The notes under the pieces: model-generated
Databases searched by the model: none
The model's input: the letters and a program-made list of their open reading frames with translations, nothing else
What the model was told of the DNA's origin: nothing
Position numbers and translations under genes: made by a program
In this document: in pieces, positions 25,903 to 34,800 of the stretch
How positions within the stretch are numbered: the stretch's first letter is position 1
Layout of the letters: each line of letters begins with the position of its first letter
Assembly (NCBI RefSeq): GCF_011602485.2
Contig: NZ_CP050022.2
Span: 124,001 to 188,000, forward strand
Origin: Bradyrhizobium sp. 1(2017)
Lineage (GTDB): Bacteria; Pseudomonadota; Alphaproteobacteria; Rhizobiales; Xanthobacteraceae
Reading direction: 5' to 3'
DNA length: 64,000 bases

Positions 25903-26155
25903 GAAGGCGTAGACATTGGGGTGGCGACCTCCAATAGTCGGCGGGCAGGTTCCGCCGGTTCATCGTTGCCAATCGGCTCGTCCTCTGTCATAAGCCCAGC
26001 CTTCATCGCCCGGCTGATTAAGGGCTGCCGAGGCGGTGTTTCGTGCGGGTTTGGCGCTTGTTCGCAAAACCTGAGCACAATCAACGCTCTAACGAGCATT
26101 TTGACGGCCAGCCGCCTTCACGGGCGGATTTCTGTTGTGGCCATAGGAGAGCCAA

Positions 26156-26356
26156 ATGCCCAAGCTGAAGACCAAATCGGGCGCTAAAAAGCGCTTCAAG
26201 GTGACTGCCACCGGCAAAGTGATGCACGCCCAGCGCGGCAAGCGTCACGGCATGATCAAGCGGACGAAGAAGCAGATCCGTCAGCTTCGCGGCACCCGCG
26301 TGCTGTTCAAGACCGACGGCGACAACGTCAAGAAGTACTTCTTGCCGAACGCCTGA
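26156..26356 (+). CDS. rpmI: 50S ribosomal protein L35
   Basis: A 66-residue basic ribosomal protein beginning [20 protein letters not shown], full length for the family. AGGAG lies 6 nt before the ATG. rplT follows by 80 bp. An antisense gene separates it from infC, so it needs its own promoter in 25903-26155. Confidence 0.98.
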   Translation: MPKLKTKSGAKKRFKVTATGKVMHAQRGKRHGMIKRTKKQIRQLRGTRVLFKTDGDNVKKYFLPNA

Positions 26357-26436
26357 TCGCGTCCACGATCACTGCCACCATGCCGCGCATTTCGCGGCAA
26401 TCCGACAACCGAAGTCATCTCTGAAGGATTTTTGTC

Positions 26437-26796
26437 ATGTCTCGCGTCAAACGCGGTGTGACCGCCCACGCCAAGCACAAGAAAGTCTACAAGGCCGCCA
26501 AGGGCTTCTATGGCCGCCGCAAGAACACCATCCGCGCCGCCAAGCCGGCCGTGGAGAAGGCCCAGCAATACGCCTTCCGCGACCGCAAGCGTAAGAAGCG
26601 CACCTTCCGCGCGCTCTGGATCCAGCGCATCAACGCTGCCGTCCGTCCGTTCGGCCTGACCTACAGCAAGTTTATCGACGGCATGGCCAAGTCGGGCATC
26701 ACCGTGGACCGCAAGGTGCTGTCTGATCTCGCGATCAACGAGCCTGCGTCGTTCCAGGCGATCGCCGAGAAGGCCAAGGCCGCGCTGGCGGCGTAA
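26437..26796 (+). CDS. rplT: 50S ribosomal protein L20
   Basis: A 119-residue protein that binds 23S rRNA early in assembly. It begins [20 protein letters not shown] and has the conserved [25 protein letters not shown] lies 9 nt before the ATG. In other bacteria L20 represses its own operon; no such leader structure was identified here. A terminator follows at 26929-26953. Confidence 0.98.
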   Translation: MSRVKRGVTAHAKHKKVYKAAKGFYGRRKNTIRAAKPAVEKAQQYAFRDRKRKKRTFRALWIQRINAAVRPFGLTYSKFIDGMAKSGITVDRKVLSDLAINEPASFQAIAEKAKAALAA

Positions 26797-26928
26797 GCCG
26801 CCCACTGTGCTCTGCGCAGCGTTCAGCTTCTGATGGCCCGGGCAGAGGCGCGCGTGTCGCGCTTTCATCGCCCCGGCCGTCATCTCTCCCGCATACACTT
26901 CTCCGACGTGGATGCCTGGCGAATTTAA

Positions 26929-26953
26929 CGCGAAGACACGCTTCGCGCTTTTT
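26929..26953 (+). terminator. Rho-independent terminator between rplT and pheS
   Basis: CGCGAAG (26929-26935) pairs perfectly with CTTCGCG (26941-26947) across a 5-nt loop, followed by CTTTTT. It lies 58 bp before the pheS ATG, so it could also act as an attenuator for pheST; no Phe-rich leader peptide was seen. Confidence 0.75.
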
Positions 26954-27010
26954 GGCCGGGCGTGACGGGCTAGGATCATCGGCTCAGCATCCTGGCCAAA
27001 AGGGATTGCC

Positions 27011-28093
27011 ATGACCGATCTTGCCCACCTCCAAGCCCAGATCATCACCGACATCGCCGCGGCTGCCGACGAGGCGGCGCTCGAGGCCGTGCGCGTCACA
27101 GCCCTCGGCAAGAAGGGCTCGATCTCCGCGCTGCTCGCCACGCTCGGCAAGATGTCGCCGGACGAGCGCAAGACGCAGGGCGCCGCGATCAACCAGGCCA
27201 AGGACGAGGTCACCGGGGCGCTCGCCGCACGGCGCGACGTCTTGAAGTCGGCCGCGCTCGATGCGCGGCTCGCCGCCGAGACCGTCGACGTCACCCTGCC
27301 GCTGCGCGATGCCGCGACCGAGGCCGGCCGCATCCATCCGCTAAGCCAGGTCTGGGACGAGCTGACCACGATCTTCGCCGACATGGGCTTCTCGGTCGCC
27401 GAAGGCCCCGACATCGAGACCGACGACTACAATTTCACCAAGCTGAACTTCCCGGAAGGCCATCCCGCGCGCGAGATGCACGACACGTTCTTCTTCCATC
27501 CGAAGGAGGACGGCTCGCGCATGCTGCTGCGAACCCACACCTCGCCGGTGCAGGTGCGCACCATGCTGAGCCAGAAGCCGCCGATCCGCGTGATCTGCCC
27601 GGGCCGCACCTACCGCATCGATTCGGACGCGACCCACACGCCGCAATTCCACCAGGTCGAAGGCCTCGTCATCGACAAGACCTCGCATCTGGGCCACCTC
27701 AAATGGATCCTGCACGAATTCTGCAAGGCGTTCTTCGAGGTCGACCACATCAACATGCGCTTCCGCCCGTCGTTCTTCCCGTTCACCGAGCCATCGCTGG
27801 AAGTCGACATCCAGTGCCGCCGCGACAAGGGCGAGATCCGCTTCGGCGAGGGCGAGGACTGGCTGGAGATTCTCGGCTGCGGCATGGTGCATCCCAACGT
27901 GCTGCGCGCCTGCGGCATCGATCCCGACGAGTACCAGGGCTTTGCCTGGGGCATGGGCATCGACCGCATCGCCATGCTGAAATACGGCATCGCCGATCTG
28001 CGCCAGCTGTTCGACAGCGACGTCCGCTGGCTGTCCCATTACGGCTTCAAGCCCCTCGAAGTGCCGACGCTTGCCGGAGGGCTGAGCTCGTGA
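27011..28093 (+). CDS. pheS: Phenylalanyl-tRNA synthetase alpha subunit
   Basis: A 360-residue class II aminoacyl-tRNA synthetase subunit that carries the active site of the alpha2-beta2 enzyme. An N-terminal coiled coil leads to the catalytic core: motif 2 region [13 protein letters not shown] with [19 protein letters not shown], and motif 3 [18 protein letters not shown]. The ATG at 27011 matches the family length. pheT follows after 118 bp that contain a palindromic repeat. Confidence 0.98.
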   Translation: MTDLAHLQAQIITDIAAAADEAALEAVRVTALGKKGSISALLATLGKMSPDERKTQGAAINQAKDEVTGALAARRDVLKSAALDARLAAETVDVTLPLRDAATEAGRIHPLSQVWDELTTIFADMGFSVAEGPDIETDDYNFTKLNFPEGHPAREMHDTFFFHPKEDGSRMLLRTHTSPVQVRTMLSQKPPIRVICPGRTYRIDSDATHTPQFHQVEGLVIDKTSHLGHLKWILHEFCKAFFEVDHINMRFRPSFFPFTEPSLEVDIQCRRDKGEIRFGEGEDWLEILGCGMVHPNVLRACGIDPDEYQGFAWGMGIDRIAMLKYGIADLRQLFDSDVRWLSHYGFKPLEVPTLAGGLSS

Positions 28094-28211
28094 TGCTCGC
28101 GCCAGGACATGCGACGACTCTCTCCGTTCCCGCTGCGGAGAGAGCCCCCACCCCAGCCCTCCCCCGCAAGCGGGAGAGGGAGCAGACCGTCTCCGTGGAG
28201 AAAAAGCAGCC

Positions 28212-30620
28212 ATGAAATTCACTCTCTCCTGGCTGAAGGATCATCTCGACACCGACGAGCCCCTGGAAAAGCTCGCCGAGAAGCTCACCATGATCGGGCT
28301 CGAGGTCGAGAACATCGAAGACAAGGCGAAGGCTCTCAAGCCCTTCACCATCGCGAAGGTGATCTCGGCCGAGCAGCATCCGAATGCGGACCGCTTGCGC
28401 GTCTGCATGGTCGACACCGGAGACGGTGGCGCGCCGGTGCAGGTCGTGTGCGGTGCGCCGAATGCGCGCGCGGGTCTTGTCAGCGTGTTCTCCCCGCCCG
28501 GGACCTACATTCCCGGCAAGGACATCACCCTCGGAATCGGCACCATCCGCGGCGTCGAGAGCCGCGGCATGCTGTGCTCGGCGGCGGAGCTGCAGATCTC
28601 CAACGACCATGACGGCATCATGGAATTGCCGGCGGACGCGCCCATTGGCGCCGGCTATGCCGAATGGGCCGCGCTCGGCGATCCCGTGGTCGAGATCAAC
28701 CTGACGCCGAACCGGCAGGACTGCACCGGTGTGCACGGCATCGCGCGCGACCTCGCCGCCGCCGACATGGGCAAGTTCAAGGACCCCACGATCAAGCCGA
28801 TCAAGGGCGAATTCCCCTGCCCGGTGAAGGTCACGGTCGAGGATTCCACGCTGTGCCCGGGCTTCGCGCTGCGCCTCGTGCGCGGCGTCAAGAACAAGCC
28901 GTCGCCGGAATGGCTGCAGAAGCGGCTGACCGCGATCGGGCTGCGCCCGATCAACGCGCTGGTCGACATCACCAATTTCATGACCTTCGATCGCGCGCGG
29001 CCGCTGCACGTGTTCGACGCGAAGAAGGTGAAGGGCAATCTCGTCGTGCGGCGCGGGCGTGAGGGCGAGAGCCTGCTCGCGCTCGACGGCCGCACCTACA
29101 ATCTCGATCCCTCGATCTGCGTGATCGCCGACGAGCACGGCGTCGAATCGCTCGCCGGCATCATGGGCGGCGAGGCCTCGGGCTGCGACGATGAGACCAC
29201 CGACGTGCTGATCGAATCGGCGCTGTGGAACGAGATCAACATCGCCCAGACCGGCCGCAAGCTCGGCATCAATTCGGACGCGCGCTATCGTTTCGAGCGC
29301 GGCGTCGATCCGGCTTTCATGGTGCCGGGACTGGAGCTCGCGACCAGGCTGGTGATGGAGATGTGCGGCGGCACGCCGTCCGAGACCGTCGTCGTCGGCA
29401 AGACCTTTGGCGACGATCACCTGATCGAATTCCCGATCACCGAGGTCAAACGCCTGTCCGGCATCGAGGTGCCGCAGTTGGAGATGAAGCGCATCCTGAC
29501 CCATCTCGGCTTCATGATGGCGGGCCCGGGTCCGGTGGTGAAAGTCGCGGTGCCGTCCTGGCGCTCCGACGTGCACGGCAAGGCCGATATCGTCGAGGAG
29601 ATCGTGCGCATCTTCGGCGTCGACAAGGTGCCGATGACGCCGTTCGAGCGCGGCGAGGACGCGCGCAAACCGGTGCTGACCCCGCTCCAGCTTCGCACCC
29701 GCCGTGCGCGGCGTGCGCTGGCGAGCCGCGGCTTGGTCGAGGCCGTGACGTGGTCGTTCATCGCCAAGCCTGCGGCCCAACTGTTCGGCGGCGGTCAGCG
29801 CGAGCTGGAAGTGGCCAATCCGATCGCCTCGGATCTGTCGGACATGCGCCCGACCCTTTTGGCAGGCCTGATCGCGGCGGCGCAGGCCAATGCCGATCGC
29901 GGCTTTGGCGATGTCGTGCTGTTCGAGGTCGGCCAATTGTTCAGGGGCGACCGCCCGCAGGATCAGTTCATGGCGGCAAGCGGCGTGCGCCGGGGCCTTG
30001 CTTCATCTGAAGGTCTCGGACGGCATTGGTCCGGTTCGGCGCAGGCTGACCTGTTCGACGCCAAGGCCGACGCGCTGGCGGTGCTGGCTGCGGCCGGTGC
30101 GCCGATGCAGGCGCTTCAGATCGTTGCCGGTGGACCCGGCTGGCTGCATCCGGGCCGCTCCGGCACGATTCAGATCGGCCCGCAGAACGTCCTCGGCTAT
30201 TTCGGCGAGATGCACCCGCGTGCGCTGGAGACGCTCGGCGCCGACGGCCCGCTGATGGTGTTCGAGGTGGTTCTCGACCGCATCCCCGAGGCCAAGAAGA
30301 AGCCGACCCGCGCCAAGCCCTTGATCGAGCTGTCGGCGTTCCAGCCGGTGACGCGCGACTTCGCCTTCATCGTCGACCGCACCGTGAAGGCGGGCGACAT
30401 CGTGCGCGCCGCGCAGGGCGTCGACAAGAAGCTGATCACCGCCGTCAACGTCTTCGACGTCTACGAGGGCAAGGGCATCGACGACGGCAAGAAGTCGATC
30501 GCGATCGCGGTGACGATCCAGCCGCGTGAGAAGACGCTGACCGATCAGGAGATCGAGGCCGTGGGCACCAAGATCGTGGCCGAGGTCGCGAAGAAGACCG
30601 GCGGCGTCTTGAGAGCATGA
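28212..30620 (+). CDS. pheT: Phenylalanyl-tRNA synthetase beta subunit
   Basis: An 802-residue subunit with a tRNA-binding EMAP-like domain at about 40-150 ([20 protein letters not shown]), B3/B4 editing domains ([20 protein letters not shown]), B5, a catalytic-like core and a C-terminal anticodon-binding domain ([19 protein letters not shown]). Editing removes mischarged Tyr. The last two codons and stop are part of the repeat at 30614-30660. Confidence 0.98.
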   Translation: MKFTLSWLKDHLDTDEPLEKLAEKLTMIGLEVENIEDKAKALKPFTIAKVISAEQHPNADRLRVCMVDTGDGGAPVQVVCGAPNARAGLVSVFSPPGTYIPGKDITLGIGTIRGVESRGMLCSAAELQISNDHDGIMELPADAPIGAGYAEWAALGDPVVEINLTPNRQDCTGVHGIARDLAAADMGKFKDPTIKPIKGEFPCPVKVTVEDSTLCPGFALRLVRGVKNKPSPEWLQKRLTAIGLRPINALVDITNFMTFDRARPLHVFDAKKVKGNLVVRRGREGESLLALDGRTYNLDPSICVIADEHGVESLAGIMGGEASGCDDETTDVLIESALWNEINIAQTGRKLGINSDARYRFERGVDPAFMVPGLELATRLVMEMCGGTPSETVVVGKTFGDDHLIEFPITEVKRLSGIEVPQLEMKRILTHLGFMMAGPGPVVKVAVPSWRSDVHGKADIVEEIVRIFGVDKVPMTPFERGEDARKPVLTPLQLRTRRARRALASRGLVEAVTWSFIAKPAAQLFGGGQRELEVANPIASDLSDMRPTLLAGLIAAAQANADRGFGDVVLFEVGQLFRGDRPQDQFMAASGVRRGLASSEGLGRHWSGSAQADLFDAKADALAVLAAAGAPMQALQIVAGGPGWLHPGRSGTIQIGPQNVLGYFGEMHPRALETLGADGPLMVFEVVLDRIPEAKKKPTRAKPLIELSAFQPVTRDFAFIVDRTVKAGDIVRAAQGVDKKLITAVNVFDVYEGKGIDDGKKSIAIAVTIQPREKTLTDQEIEAVGTKIVAEVAKKTGGVLRA

Positions 30621-30660
30621 TGCCGAAAAGTGTGAAGCGGTTTCCGGACAACATCATGCT
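30614..30660. repeat. AGCATGATG...CATCATGCT palindromic repeat overlapping the pheT stop
   Basis: AGCATGATG at the left pairs with CATCATGCT at the right. The interior reads CCGAAAAGTGTGAAGCGG, a wording common between Bradyrhizobium genes. A related copy lies at 44601-44647. The pheT TGA is inside the left arm. Confidence 0.75.
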
Positions 30661-30673
30661 CCAGAAGTAAAGC

Positions 30674-31444
30674 ATGAGCCTTGCGGACTTTCTTCCGAAG
30701 GACGTCAGCCTCAGCGTTGCGATGGCGCTTTGCGCCGTCGCTTTCGTTTCGGGCACCGCGCGCGGCTTCTCCGGCTTCGGCTCGGCGCTGATCTTCATGC
30801 CGCTGGCGAGCAGCATCGCGGCGCCGCGGCTCGTTGCCGCTCTTCTGCTCGTGATCGATTTCGTCGCGGCCGCACCGCTCCTGCCCGACGCATGGCGCAA
30901 GGCGGACCGCAGGGCCACCGCGGTGATCGTGTTCGGCGCGCTGATCGGCGTCCCCATCGGCACTTATTTCCTCAGCGTGCTCGAGCCTGTCACCACGCGC
31001 TGGATCATCTCCTGCTTCGTCGCGGCTCTGCTGCTTCTGCTGCTGTCGGGCTGGCGCTATCGCGGCAAGGACCACGCCTGGCTCTCGGTCGGCATCGGCG
31101 GCCTCTCGGGCTTCTGCAGCGGCCTGGCGCAGACCGGCGGCCCGCCGATCGTCGGCTACTGGCTCGGCCGCCCCATCGCCCCGGTCGTCGCGCGCGCCAA
31201 CATCGTGCTGTTCTTCGGTGCCTCCGATTTCTTCTCGATGGTCAGCTACGCGACCACGGGCCTGATCAGCAGAGAATCACTCGCACTGTCGCTGATCGTC
31301 GGCCCGGTCTATGCGCTCGGCGTCGCGTTCGGCGCGTCACTGTTCGGCCGCGCCAGCGAGAAGGTGTTTCGCAGCATCTGCTACGCGCTGATCGCGACGG
31401 CCGTGATCGCCGGGCTGCCGGTGCTGGATGGGATTTTGCGTTAA
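30674..31444 (+). CDS. TauE/SafE family membrane permease
   Basis: A 256-residue inner-membrane protein with about eight spans. The first repeat has GTARGFSGFGSALIFMPL and the second has GGLSGFCSGLAQTGGPPIVGYWL, the two-repeat hallmark of the sulphite exporter TauE/SafE family. It probably exports small sulphur-containing or organic anions. The gene stands alone between repeats, so the substrate cannot be inferred. Confidence 0.88.
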   Translation: MSLADFLPKDVSLSVAMALCAVAFVSGTARGFSGFGSALIFMPLASSIAAPRLVAALLLVIDFVAAAPLLPDAWRKADRRATAVIVFGALIGVPIGTYFLSVLEPVTTRWIISCFVAALLLLLLSGWRYRGKDHAWLSVGIGGLSGFCSGLAQTGGPPIVGYWLGRPIAPVVARANIVLFFGASDFFSMVSYATTGLISRESLALSLIVGPVYALGVAFGASLFGRASEKVFRSICYALIATAVIAGLPVLDGILR

Positions 31445-31445
31445 T

Positions 31446-31589
31446 GTCGTCCCGGCGAAAGCCGGGACCCATACCGCGTGATCTATCGATGCGGCAGGCG
31501 GATGTATCGAACTCCGAGTCTTCGCCAAACCAGGTTTTGTAGTTATGGGTCCCGGCCCCCGTGCGCAATTGCGCACTAGGCCGGGACAA
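31446..31589. repeat. GTCGTCCCGGCGAAAGCCGG-type palindromic repeat, copy 1
   Basis: Intergenic element with CCCGGCGAAAGCCGGGACCCAT on the left half (22 bp split across two arms) and a degenerate inverse on the right. It contains the perfect 16-bp palindrome GTGCGCAATTGCGCAC at 31561-31576. It separates the convergent TauE-like and amine-oxidase genes. Confidence 0.7.
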
Positions 31590-31617
31590 CAGCGGAGTTT
31601 GTTCCGGCTTGGTTGCC

Positions 31618-33000
31618 CTACTGCCGTGGCGCCCGCCGCTTCTTCGTCGACTGTGTCGGCACGTCCTCGTCCTTGAGCGCGCCGATCTTGCGCAAAGCCG
31701 CCTCCGCCGCACGTTCGCCGCTCTCCCAGGCGCCATCGACGGTACCCCAGAGCGTCTCGTGCGTGGCTTCGCCGGCGAGGAACATGTTGCCGATCGGCTC
31801 CGCCAAAGCCTTTCGCGAGAGCTGGCCCCCGGGCGAAGACGCCGACATCGCGCCCATGACATAGGGCGAGGCATTCCAGCGCGTCGCACTGGTCTTCTGC
31901 ACGGCGGCCACAGCCTCGCTGCCGAACAGCTTCGTGATCCATTCCTTGGCGAATGCCGTCATCGCCTTCTCGCCCTGCTCGGAGAGATCGCGGCCGAACG
32001 AGCCGCCGACATCGATCGAGCACAGCGAGGAGCCGCCGATATTGGCGAACATCAGCGCGGTGCGCGTCGAATTGCTCTGCTCGATGAGGATGTCGTCGCG
32101 CGCGAGCCCGAGCGGATTGCCCGGCAATTGCAGCACGATGTGATCGTAGCTGCCGAGGGTGAGCTTCGATGCTGCATCGAGCGTGCGCTTGGGAATGTCG
32201 GGCGCGAACTTGATGGCGCCCGACATTAGCACGTTGGTCGAGACCGTGACGATGGCGGCGCGGGCGGCGATCTTGCCGCTGGGCGTCTCGACGGCGACGT
32301 CGCGATTGCTCCAGACGATCCGGCTCGCCGGCGTCGCCAGCGCCACCGGCGCCTGCTCGCCGAGCTTCGTGATCAAGGTCCCCAGGCCCTGGCGGCACGC
32401 GATCGCGCCAGTGCGGTCCTGCGCGCGGGCCTTGTCGATGGCCGACAGCTCCTTCAGATCCTTGCCGGCAAAGCCAGCGCCCAGCATGAATTCGGCCGCG
32501 CCGGCCCAGTCGCCGAGATCCTTCGGCAGCACGGAGGCGCAGGAAGTATCCAGCTTGCCGCGTGCGGCCTCGTCGATGGCGCGGTTGGCGCGGACCAAAG
32601 CGGCCAGAAATTCCTCAGTCTCGCCGGCGCGGGCATTGCGGCGGCCGATGCGCATCTTCTGGCCCGAGGGCGCCGGCAGCACATCGAGACCCGCGCTGCG
32701 CGCCAGCCGGATCATCGGATTGGTGTCGGGATTGTGCATCCAGCGCGCGCCGCGGTCGAACGGCACGTCGAAGGTTCTGCTGTCCGTGATGCAGCGCCCG
32801 CCGATCTCGCCTGCGGCTTCCACCACCACGACCTTGCGACCCGCCGCCATGACCCGCCGCGCCGCCGCAATTCCCGCCGCCCCCGCGCCAATGACGACGA
32901 TATCGGCCTCGCGCGGCAGGGGCGCGGCGGTTGCGCGCAGGACCGGCATCGCGGCAAGGGCGGCCGACGCCGAAAGGAAACCGCGGCGCGTGATTGTCAT
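31618..33000 (-). CDS. Tat-exported FAD-dependent amine oxidase
   Basis: A 460-residue flavin amine oxidase. The N-terminus MTITRRGFLSASAALAAMPV is a twin-arginine signal, so it is predicted to be exported folded with FAD. The dinucleotide motif is VIGAGAAGIAAARRV near residue 37, then GGRCITDSRTFDVPFDRG, and the C-terminal FAD signature is GNMFLAGEATHETLWGTVDG. The family deaminates amines or polyamines. The ATG at 33000 starts the signal peptide; the frame is open to 33090 without support. The C-terminal tail is basic. Confidence 0.88.
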   Translation of the reverse strand: MTITRRGFLSASAALAAMPVLRATAAPLPREADIVVIGAGAAGIAAARRVMAAGRKVVVVEAAGEIGGRCITDSRTFDVPFDRGARWMHNPDTNPMIRLARSAGLDVLPAPSGQKMRIGRRNARAGETEEFLAALVRANRAIDEAARGKLDTSCASVLPKDLGDWAGAAEFMLGAGFAGKDLKELSAIDKARAQDRTGAIACRQGLGTLITKLGEQAPVALATPASRIVWSNRDVAVETPSGKIAARAAIVTVSTNVLMSGAIKFAPDIPKRTLDAASKLTLGSYDHIVLQLPGNPLGLARDDILIEQSNSTRTALMFANIGGSSLCSIDVGGSFGRDLSEQGEKAMTAFAKEWITKLFGSEAVAAVQKTSATRWNASPYVMGAMSASSPGGQLSRKALAEPIGNMFLAGEATHETLWGTVDGAWESGERAAEAALRKIGALKDEDVPTQSTKKRRAPRQ

Positions 33001-33192
33001 GTCATGGTTTCCGGGGACTTGCGGCAAACGGGAACAGCCCGCGAACCTTGCCGCATCTGATGTTGCGCAGCAACCATCATGGTGAATCAATCGTGCTTGA
33101 TCTCGCAGAGCGATGAACCGAATTGCAACACGTTTCGACCATGATAAAGAAGGGAAAAAGACGGCCGGAAAAGGTCGTGGGGGGAGTTTGAA

Positions 33193-34170
33193 ATGGGGAC
33201 GGTCCTGGACTCAGTCGGCAAGCTGATTGCCGCGTACCTCTCGAAGGAGGTGCCGGGCTACGAGCCGTTCACGCCGAGCGACCCGGAGCACCTGCGCGGC
33301 GTCGTCGAGGCCGGCGACGTGCTGCTGGTCGAAGGCAACAACCGCATCTCCGGCATCATCAAATATCTGACGCAGTCGACCTGGTCGCATGCGGCGCTCT
33401 ATGTCGGTCCGATCGAGGGCGCGGAAGAGGCCGATGGCGAACCGCATGTGCTGATCGAGGCCAATATCGGCGAAGGCGTCACCTCCGCGCCGCTGTCGAA
33501 ATATTTCCCCTATCACACCCGCCTCTGCCGCCCGGTCGGGCTGTCCTATGAGGACCGCACCACCGTGTGCCGCTATGCGATCAACCGCATCGGCTTCGGC
33601 TACGACACCAAGAACATCGTCGACCTCATGCGCTACCTGTTCCCGCTGCCGATACCGCAACGCTGGCGGCGGCGCATGATCGCGCTCGGCTCGGGCGACC
33701 CGACCAAGATCATCTGCTCGGCCTTGATCGCACAGGCGTTCGACGCCGTGCGCTATCCAATCCTGCCGAAGATCACCAAGGCCGGCAGCCGCGCCGCCCG
33801 GCGCGAGATCCTGCACATCCGCGACTCCTCGCTGTATATGCCCCGCGACTTCGACATCTCGCCCTATTTCGAAGTCGTCAAACCCACCATCGTGCACGGC
33901 TTCGACTACACGGCCTTGCACTGGGCCGACATGCAAAAGCCGCTCGAGGAGGTAGCGGGCACTTTCAGTGTGTTTCCAGAAACGCTCCGTGCGCCGCCGC
34001 TCGTTCCTCAGGCGATTGACGAAGAAACGCCGGCAGAGGTTCCGGTTGAAGAAGTAGGCGCGCAGCCCGCGGCCGCTTCGGTCGCTTTCTCCGAGCATTT
34101 CTTGCTGCTGAGCGAGCTCGCGATGCATCGCGCGCGGGCACGGGGTGATATCTGCGAGATTGCGGCGTAG
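33193..34170 (+). CDS. YiiX/YebB-like permuted papain-fold hydrolase
   Basis: A 325-residue protein with the circularly permuted NlpC/P60 pattern. It has GDVLLVEGNNRISGIIKYLT followed by WSHAALYVG (His), then LIEANIGEGV, and the Cys later in KIICSALIAQAF. These would form the Cys-His dyad of a cysteine hydrolase. No signal peptide is visible, so it may act in the cytoplasm or at the membrane. The C-terminal 60 residues are Pro/Ala/Glu-rich and probably disordered. The gene stands alone, followed by two palindromic repeats. Confidence 0.75.
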   Translation: MGTVLDSVGKLIAAYLSKEVPGYEPFTPSDPEHLRGVVEAGDVLLVEGNNRISGIIKYLTQSTWSHAALYVGPIEGAEEADGEPHVLIEANIGEGVTSAPLSKYFPYHTRLCRPVGLSYEDRTTVCRYAINRIGFGYDTKNIVDLMRYLFPLPIPQRWRRRMIALGSGDPTKIICSALIAQAFDAVRYPILPKITKAGSRAARREILHIRDSSLYMPRDFDISPYFEVVKPTIVHGFDYTALHWADMQKPLEEVAGTFSVFPETLRAPPLVPQAIDEETPAEVPVEEVGAQPAAASVAFSEHFLLLSELAMHRARARGDICEIAA

Positions 34171-34178
34171 CCCCCGCT

Positions 34179-34305
34179 GTCGTCCCGGCGAAAGCCGGGA
34201 CCCATACCGCGGAATCTATCCATCGCGGCCGGTCGCAGTACCGAACGACGAGTCTTCGCGAAACTCCTCTCCGCGACTATGGATCCCGGCTTTCGCCGGG
34301 ACGAC
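34179..34305. repeat. GTCGTCCCGGCGAAAGCCGG-type palindromic repeat, copy 2
   Basis: The left arm GTCGTCCCGGCGAAAGCCGG and the right arm CCCGGCTTTCGCCGGGACGA are inverted copies about 80 bp apart. Same class as 31446-31589, 43787-43908 and 52647-52767. Followed at once by a second, unrelated palindromic repeat. Confidence 0.8.
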
Positions 34306-34340
34306 GGCTGGGGGTGTGGCGCCATCGCATCTCAACAGCC

Positions 34341-34460
34341 GTCATTGCGAGGAGCGCAGCGACGAAGCAATCCAGACTGCCGCTGCGGTGACATTCTGGA
34401 TTGCTTCGCGGGGCCTGTCATCGGGCCGCGCTTCGCGCGGACCCGTTGGCTCGCAATGAC
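34341..34460. repeat. GTCATTGCGAGG...TCGCAATGAC palindromic repeat
   Basis: The ends GTCATTGCGAG and CTCGCAATGAC are inverted. The interior has AAGCAATCCAGA with its inverse TCTGGATTGCTT and a small hairpin GCGCTTCGCGC. It is the second of two tandem repeat types filling the 295 bp between the YiiX-like gene and csoR. Confidence 0.8.
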
Positions 34461-34465
34461 GGGAA

Positions 34466-34741
34466 TTACCGCTCCGCCCGTCCAATCACCGCCATCAGCT
34501 CCGCGATCTTCTCGCGCTGATCGGCCTTGTCGCCGCTCGCGATGGCGTGCTCGACGCAATGGGCGACGTGATCCTTCAGGACCTCCTCCTCGACCCGGCG
34601 CAGCGCGGCGCGCACCGCCGAGATCTGCGTGACGATGTCGATGCAGTACCGGTCTTCCTCGACCATCTTCGACAGGCCGCGAACCTGGCCCTCGATCCGG
34701 CCAAGACGTTTTCCGACGGATGCCTTGATGTCCTTGCGCAT
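34466..34741 (-). CDS. csoR: Copper-sensing transcriptional repressor CsoR
   Basis: A 91-residue all-helical repressor of the CsoR/FrmR family. The Cu(I) ligands C33, H58 and C62 have the C-x24-H-x3-C spacing of mycobacterial CsoR (36/61/65), which separates it from formaldehyde-type FrmR and nickel-type RcnR. With Cu(I) bound it would release its operator. It is divergent from copA, 59 bp apart. A symmetric site at 34751-34767 lies between them. Confidence 0.92.
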   Translation of the reverse strand: MRKDIKASVGKRLGRIEGQVRGLSKMVEEDRYCIDIVTQISAVRAALRRVEEEVLKDHVAHCVEHAIASGDKADQREKIAELMAVIGRAER

Positions 34742-34750
34742 GGGGTTTAT

Positions 34751-34767
34751 ATACCCCTACCGGGTAT
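34751..34767. promoter_or_regulatory. CsoR-type operator between csoR and copA
   Basis: ATACCCCTACCGGGTAT is a 6-bp perfect inverted repeat (ATACCC/GGGTAT) with a 5-nt spacer, similar to known CsoR operators of TACCC...GGGTA form. It starts 10 bp from the csoR ATG and lies 34 bp before the copA ATG, so it could control both. Confidence 0.8.
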
Positions 34768-34800
34768 GGGTTGCAAGCCCGAGAAGACCGGAGCATGGGA

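Noticed and set aside
26797..26928. Phe-rich leader peptide for pheST
   Set aside because: No short frame with a Phe run was found before the terminator-like hairpin.
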